A DNA stretch of 5,491 bases from a bacterium (GTDB taxonomy: Bacteria > Babelota > Babeliae > Babelales > RVW-14): assembly GCA_030432505.1 (NCBI GenBank), contig JAUIHA010000064.1, positions 1 through 5,491 of the forward strand, given 5' to 3'. The position numbers and the translations under genes were made by a program. Within the stretch, counting starts at the first letter, position 1, and every line of letters begins with the position of its first letter. Under the pieces are notes generated by a model. That model did not search any database. It was not told the DNA's origin and was given only the letters and a program-made list of their open reading frames with translations. This document shows positions 1 to 5,491 of the stretch, in pieces.

Positions 1-333
1 GTTGAAATTGGAGCACTTGAAACTGCCAGATTTACTGCTCTTGCAGCGCTTAAGGTTGCACAAGGCGTACTACTTGCAGCTGAACAACATGCCAAAGCTC
101 TTGGCGGCATTGGTGAATTTATTATGAAGGGTATTGCTGGCGGCTTTAAAATTCGCAAAGCAGGCATTAGCTTTAGCGCAAAAGAACTTCTACATAAAGG
201 AAAGCTTCCAATGATCACCTTTGATGCAGTTGTTTTTGGCAAAGAGCTTAAGAACAAGAAAGTGCAGATTGACTTCAGCAAGCCTGACCAATTCTTTAAG
301 GATATCTTTGATATTACAAAAGATCTTTTTTAA
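1..333 (+). CDS. 3' end of a large exported paralogous protein (copy 1, 5'-truncated by window edge)
   Basis: The frame is open from base 1 to a TAA at 331-333 and gives 110 residues. An internal ATG at 124 is in the same frame, but the reading continues upstream of it with clear homology, so it is not the start; the true start lies left of the window. The fragment matches residues 1104-1213 of the complete copy downstream without gaps, at about 81 of 110 positions. It begins in an Ala-rich helical stretch (VEIGALETAR) and runs into the conserved C-terminal domain, with the shared cores KELLHKGKLP, ITFDAVVFGKELKNK and KPDQFFK, ending in KDLF. The last 50 residues are far better conserved than the preceding Ala/Gly-rich part, so the terminal domain is the constrained unit. 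No enzymatic motif is visible and the function is unknown. By homology it is the end of a protein of roughly 1200 residues that is probably exported. Confidence 0.9.
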   Translation, partial: VEIGALETARFTALAALKVAQGVLLAAEQHAKALGGIGEFIMKGIAGGFKIRKAGISFSAKELLHKGKLPMITFDAVVFGKELKNKKVQIDFSKPDQFFKDIFDITKDLF

Positions 334-339
334 GGTGTC

Positions 340-380
340 ACCCCGGACTTAAGTCCGGGGTTTAATCAAACTTTTTTCAC
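340..380 (+). terminator. Perfect GC-rich palindrome, possible intrinsic terminator of copy 1
   Basis: Bases 340-361 are a 22-base perfect palindrome with left arm ACCCCGGACTT. As RNA it can fold into a 9-bp stem closed by a UUAA loop. It begins 7 bases after the copy 1 stop codon. The T tract is imperfect: TTT adjoins the stem at 361-363, and six T residues follow only at 372-377 after an A-rich gap. Position and stem strength favour a terminator for copy 1. The reverse strand has no T run after the stem, so it would act in one direction only. The GTCACCCCGGACTT core also resembles small dispersed palindromic elements known from some bacterial genomes, so it may be a repeat serving as a terminator. 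Confidence 0.55.
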
Positions 381-416
381 TCATTTTACTCTTTCCTTGC
401 TATTCTCAATTTCAAT

Positions 417-448
417 TTGAAATAATAATATATGAATAGTAATAAAAT
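417..448 (+). promoter_or_regulatory. AT-rich candidate promoter region of copy 2
   Basis: A TTGAAA hexamer at 417-422 resembles a -35 box. It is followed by AT-rich sequence with weak -10 candidates: TAATAA at 440-445 with 17-base spacing, or the better TAAAAT at 443-448 with a long 20-base spacing. No pair is convincing. The 14 bases at 419-432 match 13 of 14 bases at 4184-4197 upstream of copy 3, where they lead into a good -10 box, which suggests a shared promoter ancestry. The whole 334-502 gap holds the palindrome, this stretch and the ribosome binding site, with no other gene seen. Confidence 0.3.
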
Positions 449-483
449 AAGGCAAAATAGATACGCCTTGTTAATTTCCTACT

Positions 484-502
484 GGGGAGATAGGGAAGAG
501 AG
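484..502 (+). promoter_or_regulatory. Ribosome binding site of copy 2
   Basis: The purine-rich leader contains AGGGA at 492-496, six bases before the ATG at 503, plus a second GGGGAGA block at 484-490. AGGGA has suitable spacing and supports the start at 503. The leader of copy 3 has the same double purine pattern (TTGGGGATAAGGGGAA), so the layout is retained between paralogs. Confidence 0.6.
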
Positions 503-3500
503 ATGAAGTTCTTTAAAACAATAGTAAAAGCACTATTCTTTCTATTACTTGTCATCATACAAGTAAATAACTACTCTCATGCCCGTCAATCAATTCCCAA
601 ATCAAAAAAAGTTCGTAAAGCCAGACGTAGAAAACGTCTTGTAAAACCACAACAAACGTTTGCTGCTCCTCAAAAAGTATCACGAAAACGTCCTGTTCAA
701 AAACAACCAGTACAAGCAAGAAAAGTAGAACGTCAACGCGTTGCAGCTCCCCAAGAAGCAGCGCCCGTTACACAGCTACAGCAACAACCAATGCAGGAAG
801 TAATACCACAGGAAGTAGCACCAACTGATATAGTTGAGCCACCACCTGAAGAAGCTCAACCAATTGTTCAGGAAGAACAAGAAGCTGTTCAATATGAACA
901 GGAAATGTACGCAGATCAGCAAGTGTATGCAGAACAGGCTCCCCAATATTATGATGGACCTACCATGAAACCACCAAAAGGGCAGCCAAAGCTTACCTTT
1001 GATCTTCCCATCCCACGTATTGGCACCATGCAAATGTCTGGTTATACCGACCTTGCAACAGAACAATTTACCTTTTCAGGAAAACTTAAAGAACTCAAGA
1101 CACTCACACTTGGTCCACTAGTGATTGATCCCCCTACTGCTTATCTTTCAGCTCAGTATGGCCTGCAAATAAAAAGTAAAACTACATTCTTTGGACGTAA
1201 GGGAACTCTCGGCCTTGAAGAATTTATTCCAGGGCAAGACATGATCTTTGCAATTACCTTGCAAAAACCATTTAGCATTCCTATTTCTCCCTGGAAAAAA
1301 CTACAATTCAAAACACTTTATCTTGCCCTTGGTGCAACAACGCAACGTCTCTTTACACGTACATCTCTCTTTTCAGAAACGGGAGAAGAAGATGTTGAAA
1401 TCAGCTTTGGCCTTCAAGAACTTGCGGGCTACGCAGAAATTGAACTAGCAAACCTTAGGCTCTCATCGTTTATTCGTCCGCTCAAAGGTGGCCCGCTGGA
1501 TCGCATTATCACCAGAATGGCATCAATTAAAATAAATAATTTTAAAAACCCAACAATCACGCTTACCGGGGTTACTGACTTCACCGAAGCAACGAAGCAT
1601 ATTAAGTTGCCAGTAGTACAAGATTTTTCTGACATGACAACTGAGGCAATCATTAGTAAAGATGAAGGCGTAAGAATTACCGCAAGCTTTGCTGAAGAAA
1701 AAGCAATTCAGCCATTCAAAGGTATCTCAGGGCTTGAAGAAATTAGCCTTGAAAAAGTCAATATCGGTTTTGACCTCAAAGAAAAAAATATCTTTGTTGG
1801 TGGTACCAGCACTATTCTTGGCATGTCACTGCAAACACGCCTTGAGGCAGGTCCCGGACGCATCACGCTGATTGCACAACTCCCTCCTGAATGGCGCATA
1901 TCCAATGTCGCAAAGCCAGCAAAAGGAACCTTTCTTGATAACCTCGAGCTCTCAGGTTCACGCTTTGTCCTCTCATCAAAAACATATATTGATGAGGAAC
2001 TTAATATCAAAATTAGAAAAGGAATAAACGTTGTTGCTGATATTCCAATTGGTAAACTCGTACAAGGGTTAACCCCCGACAACATAAAAGAAAAAGCAAA
2101 TTGGTATCTTAAAAATATTCCACAAAGTGCGCAAATTGCAGGAAGCATTGGACCAAGCTTGCCCGATATTGCACTCATGCTCAATGTTCAGCTTGGTGGA
2201 CGAATATTCCCACCAGTATTTTTTGATATCCCAGAACTTGCAAAAGATCCTAACATCCAAAAAGTACGAAGTATGCTACCTGAGCTCTATGCAAACCGCG
2301 TAGCACTCCGAATTAGTGGTGACGGCCCATCAATTGAAGCGCTTGCTCAACTTGGCATTAAACCAACACCTCGAGATCCTATGCTACGTGCAACGGGAAC
2401 CATTAAGGTCATGCCTAAAAGTGCCAGTATTGCTGGCTCAATTGAAGGCCGATGGGAAAATCCTCTTGGTGTTGCAACACTGCTGGGCTTAAAACCTGAT
2501 AAGCTTGCATTGTTTGATTGTGCGCTTGAAATGGGTATTGACTATGAAGTGTTTTTCACCACCTATGTTCCAACTCTGTGGGGTATGATTGGTGGTCTTA
2601 AGGTTGGAGATGCAGTAGCTCAGATGGGCTTTAAGGTAACAACGAACATTGCCGATCTTGCATTTCTTGGAAAGTTTGTAAAAGAACTCAAAAAACCTGG
2701 TGAAATAGTTGAAGAAGTCATGGTGACACTCACCGATGTTGTTAGGTTTGCAAACGATCTTGATATTCCAATACCTATTGCAAACATCCCAGAGTTAGGC
2801 TTTATGGGCGACATTCGCTTTGCTCCAAAAGGTACACGTATTGGTGAAATTGTTGTAGAGCCAGGAATCACACTCAAGGGACAACTTCATGTTCCAAATG
2901 TTTTCAAGTTCATTGATCCGAAAGCACCAAAAACATTTAAGGCATTGGTTGATATGTCGATCAGTCTTGATGGAATAAAAACAAAAGGAACGCTCACAAA
3001 AATTAACATCCCAGGATTTTTAGAAATCACCGGTACTGGTATGGATAAAAAATATGGTACTGACGATGACGGACCAACACTTGATGGTGAACTTACCCTC
3101 AAAAAACAAGAGTACTATTTTTCAGGAAAGGTTAATTTTTTAAGTGATAAACTCAAATTCCTGAAAGCTGGTAGCGAAACAAAAGGTATATTTAATAAAA
3201 ATGGATTGAGTTTCAGCTCAGCAACAAGCCTTTTCGGTGATAAGGTAAAACTATCACTTCAAGCACAAACGGTTGGAAAAGACCTCTTTAATGTTGAGGA
3301 TTTCATTTTTAAAGGTGAATTCAAAGATGATTTTAGAGATTATGTTGAAAAATCAGTAACAAAACTATTTGATGACTTTAAAAATAAAGCAGCAAACGAT
3401 ATTGCAAACGCCCGCAAAAAAATACAAGGAGCGGTCAACAAAGTAAATTCCTTAGAGAAAGATATTGAAAACAAGAAACGTCGTATTGAAGAGCTGAAAC

Positions 3501-4147
3501 GAGAACTTACAGCAAGTAACTATAAGTCTGTTTTTGAAAACCAGCTGACAGGATCTTCACTTGTTGATCAGGATAAAACACATTTTGCTCAATCAAAATT
3601 GTTACATAATACTCTACATGATGCTAATTTTAAAGTAGATGAGTATCTCAAACAACAGTACCAAGAACTTGTATTCTTTGGAAAAATAGTTTCATTCGTA
3701 AGAAAGAAAGTAGTTGAACCCGTACGAGAAAAGATTGTTGAACCCGTTGTGAAGGCAGTAAAGAAAGTTGTGGACAAAGGACGCATTACCGCTGAAATTG
3801 CCAAGCTTGGCGTGGAAATTGGGGCTCTTGAAACAGCACGTATTGCCGCTGTTGCGGCACTTAAAACAGCGCAAGGACTACTGACTGCTGCTGAACATGC
3901 AAGCAAAAATATTGGTGAACTTGGAACACTCCTTATCAAGGGGACGGCAGGTGCATTTAAAATTCGCTCCGCAAATATCAGCTTTAGCACTAAAGAGCTC
4001 CTACACAAAGGAAAGTTACCACTTATTACCTTTGATGCTGTCGTTTTTGGGAAAGAACTCAAGAATAAACAAGTACAGTTTGATTTTACAAAGCCTGATC
4101 AATTTTTCAAAAACATCTTTAATATAGCAAAGGATCTTTTCTCGTAA
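503..4147 (+). CDS. Large exported protein of unknown function with basic/acidic linker, beta-type body and coiled coil (copy 2, complete)
   Basis: This is a complete 1214-residue gene with a TAA stop. The start is supported by AGGGA six bases upstream and by a signal peptide directly after it: Lys at 2, 5 and 9, a hydrophobic core at 10-21, and a likely signal peptidase I cut after Ser-His-Ala at 25-27. There is no lipobox Cys. Residues 28-79 contain about 21 Lys/Arg and one acid, with KARRRKRLV at 39-47. Residues 80-155 contain no Lys or Arg and about 15 acids, rich in Gln and Pro. From about 160 to 945 the sequence alternates polar and hydrophobic residues with many Gly/Pro turns, as in beta-rich folds. 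An Asp-rich loop, GTDDDG, lies at 852-857. A heptad pattern (V981, L984, I988, I995, L998, L1002) marks a coiled coil, followed by a VEPV repeat at 1071-1082 and an Ala-rich helix to about 1145. Residues 1150-1214 form the conserved end domain shared with copy 1. The only Cys is C673. I see no catalytic motif. A surface, periplasmic or secreted structural protein is inferred; a lipid-transfer-like beta groove is an untested alternative. Confidence 0.95.
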   Translation: MKFFKTIVKALFFLLLVIIQVNNYSHARQSIPKSKKVRKARRRKRLVKPQQTFAAPQKVSRKRPVQKQPVQARKVERQRVAAPQEAAPVTQLQQQPMQEVIPQEVAPTDIVEPPPEEAQPIVQEEQEAVQYEQEMYADQQVYAEQAPQYYDGPTMKPPKGQPKLTFDLPIPRIGTMQMSGYTDLATEQFTFSGKLKELKTLTLGPLVIDPPTAYLSAQYGLQIKSKTTFFGRKGTLGLEEFIPGQDMIFAITLQKPFSIPISPWKKLQFKTLYLALGATTQRLFTRTSLFSETGEEDVEISFGLQELAGYAEIELANLRLSSFIRPLKGGPLDRIITRMASIKINNFKNPTITLTGVTDFTEATKHIKLPVVQDFSDMTTEAIISKDEGVRITASFAEEKAIQPFKGISGLEEISLEKVNIGFDLKEKNIFVGGTSTILGMSLQTRLEAGPGRITLIAQLPPEWRISNVAKPAKGTFLDNLELSGSRFVLSSKTYIDEELNIKIRKGINVVADIPIGKLVQGLTPDNIKEKANWYLKNIPQSAQIAGSIGPSLPDIALMLNVQLGGRIFPPVFFDIPELAKDPNIQKVRSMLPELYANRVALRISGDGPSIEALAQLGIKPTPRDPMLRATGTIKVMPKSASIAGSIEGRWENPLGVATLLGLKPDKLALFDCALEMGIDYEVFFTTYVPTLWGMIGGLKVGDAVAQMGFKVTTNIADLAFLGKFVKELKKPGEIVEEVMVTLTDVVRFANDLDIPIPIANIPELGFMGDIRFAPKGTRIGEIVVEPGITLKGQLHVPNVFKFIDPKAPKTFKALVDMSISLDGIKTKGTLTKINIPGFLEITGTGMDKKYGTDDDGPTLDGELTLKKQEYYFSGKVNFLSDKLKFLKAGSETKGIFNKNGLSFSSATSLFGDKVKLSLQAQTVGKDLFNVEDFIFKGEFKDDFRDYVEKSVTKLFDDFKNKAANDIANARKKIQGAVNKVNSLEKDIENKKRRIEELKRELTASNYKSVFENQLTGSSLVDQDKTHFAQSKLLHNTLHDANFKVDEYLKQQYQELVFFGKIVSFVRKKVVEPVREKIVEPVVKAVKKVVDKGRITAEIAKLGVEIGALETARIAAVAALKTAQGLLTAAEHASKNIGELGTLLIKGTAGAFKIRSANISFSTKELLHKGKLPLITFDAVVFGKELKNKQVQFDFTKPDQFFKNIFNIAKDLFS
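986..1822 (+). repeat. Paralogous block shared with 4653-5489 (first conserved domain)
   Basis: Residues 162-440 of copy 2 align without any gap to residues 138-416 of copy 3, with about 207 of 279 identical. The best-conserved stretches include PKLTFDLPIPRIGTM, MSGYTDL, TEQFTFSG, RLFTRTSLFS and GTSTILG. The match stops only because the window ends, so the repeated unit probably spans the whole gene. Confidence 0.9.
3713..3747 (+). repeat. Short in-gene direct repeat encoding Val-Glu-Pro-Val
   Basis: The 11 bases GTTGAACCCGT occur exactly at 3713-3723 and 3737-3747, offset by 24 bases, so the protein carries two eight-residue units (VVEPVREK, IVEPVVKA). A third, degenerate unit rich in Val and Lys follows. 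The repeat sits between the coiled coil and the Ala-rich helix and may act as a hinge. A recent local duplication is the simplest explanation. Confidence 0.7.
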
Positions 4148-4190
4148 GTTTTTACAATCCCTTGTTAAACAGCATGATCAACTGAAATAA

Positions 4191-4199
4191 TGATATAAT
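4191..4199 (+). promoter_or_regulatory. Extended -10 promoter element of copy 3
   Basis: TGATATAAT is a perfect TATAAT box (4194-4199) preceded by the extended -10 TGN motif. No good -35 box lies at 16-18 bases; TTGTTA at 4162-4167 is too far away. Extended -10 promoters often lack a strong -35. Transcription would start near 4206 and give a leader of roughly 36 bases before the ATG at 4242. The 94-base gap between copies 2 and 3 shows no strong hairpin with a T run, so read-through from copy 2 is also possible. Confidence 0.5.
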
Positions 4200-4227
4200 A
4201 AATTACACATTGTTTCTTTGGGATGTT

Positions 4228-4241
4228 GGGGATAAGGGGAA
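4228..4241 (+). promoter_or_regulatory. Ribosome binding site of copy 3
   Basis: Two purine runs precede the ATG at 4242: GGGGAT at 4228-4233 and AAGGGG at 4234-4239. The second is only two bases from the start codon, closer than usual, while the first is about ten bases away. The start is still secure because the protein from this ATG reproduces the signal peptide of copy 2 residue for residue in length. Confidence 0.55.
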
Positions 4242-5491
4242 ATGAAGTCGTTCAAAAGAATTATAAAAACATTTTTTTTTCTACTACTCACCACTATACA
4301 AGTTAATAATTACTCTCACGCTCGCGTAGCAACACCGCAAGCACCGCGCAAAGCACGCCGTAGAAAACGTCTCGTCTCTCCTCGAAAAAAGCGAATCAAA
4401 AAGAAACGTCAACAAACATCGGTTCAACAGCCAGTACAAAAACAACACATCTTAAAAAAACAACAAGTCTCTCAACAAAAAAAGCAACCGAAAGCCCCTC
4501 AAATACAAGAACCTAAAGAACTCCAACCCCAAGTCCAACAACAAGAGGTCGTACAGCAAGAAGTTTTTTTAGAAGAAGAGCCTTTAGAAGAAGAGGTCGC
4601 CCCAGAACAAAAACGTTATCTTACAGCAATACCAAAAGATATCCAGGGAAAACCTAAACTCACATTTGATTTGCCAATTCCGCGGATTGGTACCATGCGC
4701 ATGTCTGGCTATACCGACCTTTCAACTGAACAATTTACTTTTTCAGGACAACTTAAAGAGCTCAAAACTATCAACCTTGGACCACTTATCATTGATCCTC
4801 CAAAAGCATTTTTATCAGCGCAAGTAGGCTTACAAATAAAAGGTAACGTTACCCTTTTTGGAAGAAAAGGGACCATTGGCCTTGAACAATTTATTCCAGG
4901 ACAAGATATTTTATTTGCCATTGGATTACAAAGACCCTTGAGTATTCCACTGTCTCCATGGAAAAAACTTGTTTTCAAAAAATTGTATTTATCGCTTGGT
5001 AAAACAACACAAAGACTTTTTACACGAACATCACTTTTTTCAAAAACAGATAAAGAAGATGTTGAGGTAAGCATTGGTCTACAAAACCTTGGTGGCTATG
5101 CAGAAATCCAACTCACTGATCTACGCTTATCATCATTTATTGAGCCGCTTAAAGGAAGCCCGCTTGATAGCATTGTTACAAAAAGTATCTCAATAAAAAT
5201 TAATAATTTTAGAAATCCTACAATCACCCTTACTGGTATTACCGACTTTTCTGAGGTAACCAAAAACATTCCTATCCCTGCCGCACAAGATGCATCACAG
5301 ATGACAACAGAAGTTATCATTAGCAAACAAGATGGCGTACAAATATCTGCAAACTTTGCCGAAGATACACCAATAAAACCCTTTAAAGGTGTTCCAGGGC
5401 TTGAAGAAATAAGCTTAAGTGATGTTGGAATTGGCTTTGATTTAAAACAAAAGTCACTCTTTGTTCGTGGAACCAGCACTATCCTTGGCAT
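4242..5491 (+). CDS. 5' part of a large exported paralogous protein (copy 3, truncated by window edge)
   Basis: The frame from the ATG at 4242 stays open to the window end, giving 416 complete codons plus two bases; the stop lies outside. The signal peptide equals that of copy 2 in length, with about 21 of the first 28 residues identical and the same VNNYSHAR cleavage region (cut expected after residue 27). Residues 28-84 hold about 22 Lys/Arg and no acid, including KARRRKRLV at 37-45 and a second basic run at 48-56. Residues 90-122 are acidic and Gln-rich, with two Glu triplets (111-113 and 116-118). This linker is 24 residues shorter than in copy 2 and does not align with it beyond composition. 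From residue 138 the beta-type domain aligns gaplessly with copy 2, at about 207 of 279 positions. I saw no cysteine in the visible part. Nine T residues at 4272-4280 encode three Phe of the signal core. Function is unknown; an exported paralog of copy 2 is certain by homology, its cellular location inferred. Confidence 0.93.
   Translation, partial: MKSFKRIIKTFFFLLLTTIQVNNYSHARVATPQAPRKARRRKRLVSPRKKRIKKKRQQTSVQQPVQKQHILKKQQVSQQKKQPKAPQIQEPKELQPQVQQQEVVQQEVFLEEEPLEEEVAPEQKRYLTAIPKDIQGKPKLTFDLPIPRIGTMRMSGYTDLSTEQFTFSGQLKELKTINLGPLIIDPPKAFLSAQVGLQIKGNVTLFGRKGTIGLEQFIPGQDILFAIGLQRPLSIPLSPWKKLVFKKLYLSLGKTTQRLFTRTSLFSKTDKEDVEVSIGLQNLGGYAEIQLTDLRLSSFIEPLKGSPLDSIVTKSISIKINNFRNPTITLTGITDFSEVTKNIPIPAAQDASQMTTEVIISKQDGVQISANFAEDTPIKPFKGVPGLEEISLSDVGIGFDLKQKSLFVRGTSTILG
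4653..5489 (+). repeat. Paralogous block shared with 986-1822
   Basis: This is the copy 3 partner of the first conserved domain in copy 2. Stretches near 4700-4765 are also close at the base level (for example TATACCGACCTT and GAACAATTTAC in both), whereas the codons for the preceding linker have diverged completely. Confidence 0.9.

Noticed and set aside
124..333. A separate small 69-residue gene starting at ATG 124
   Set aside because: The frame continues upstream to base 1 with clear homology to the complete paralog, so this ATG is an internal methionine.
776..1066. Antisense open frame with many Trp, Phe and Leu residues
   Set aside because: Its composition is the reverse complement of the Gln/Pro/Glu linker codons (CAA, CCA, GAA), so it is a low-complexity artefact and not a membrane protein.
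1708..2184. Antisense open frame of 158 codons inside copy 2
   Set aside because: It lies opposite a clearly coding, paralog-conserved gene. Its product is Ser/Ile-rich, typical of a reverse-strand shadow, and it has no supporting leader.
3589..4062. Antisense open frame of 157 codons over the coiled-coil and C-terminal region
   Set aside because: Its Ser/Thr/Ala-rich translation mirrors the Glu/Ala/Lys-rich forward helices. Copy 1 conservation supports the forward frame only.
4161..4186. Weak inverted sequence around TGATCA after copy 2 as a terminator
   Set aside because: Only a six-base palindrome with a few loose flanking pairs is present, and no T run follows.
4476..4484. A-AAA-AAG slippery heptamer in copy 3, possible programmed frameshift
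   Set aside because: It sits in a Lys/Gln-rich linker where such runs occur by chance, no stimulatory hairpin is apparent, and the zero frame continues into the conserved domain.
5096..5491. Antisense open frame running to the right edge
   Set aside because: It overlaps the conserved first domain of copy 3. It is the counterpart of a similar antisense open frame in copy 2, as expected for a shadow of homologous codons.

Overview
The window holds parts of a tandem array of long paralogous genes, all on the + strand. There is the 3' end of one copy (1-333), a complete copy (503-4147, 1214 residues), and the 5' part of a third copy (4242 to the right edge, 416 complete codons). The three are plainly one family. 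The last 110 residues of copy 1 match the end of copy 2 at about 81 of 110 positions. The first conserved domain of copy 3 matches copy 2 at about 207 of 279 positions without a gap. All counts were made by eye from the translations. I recognise no named family and assign no gene symbols.

Each protein whose start is visible has the same plan. It opens with a Sec-type signal peptide ending in Asn-Asn-Tyr-Ser-His-Ala. A very basic Lys/Arg segment follows, then a Gln/Pro/Glu-rich acidic linker. In copy 2 a long body of beta-type character comes next (about residues 160-945), then a coiled-coil and Ala-rich helical section (about 950-1145), and finally a well-conserved C-terminal domain of about 65 residues. 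No catalytic motif is visible and copy 2 has a single cysteine. A large exported structural, adhesive or surface protein fits best, but this is inference.

Between copies 1 and 2 (334-502) lies a 22-base perfect palindrome that may be a terminator or a dispersed palindromic repeat, followed by an AT-rich stretch and a purine-rich ribosome binding site. Between copies 2 and 3 (4148-4241) there is no clear terminator, but there is a good extended -10 box and a similar purine-rich leader. The copies may therefore be partly co-transcribed and also have their own promoters.

The organism is bacterial: Shine-Dalgarno-like leaders, a Sec signal and no introns. The DNA is moderately AT-rich. Tandem families of long exported proteins of unknown function, together with a palindrome of the CCCCGGACTT type, would fit a poorly studied or host-associated lineage (for example Dependentiae or a Rickettsiales-like group). 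The sequence does not prove any phylum. No RNA gene, mobile element, CRISPR array or origin was seen.
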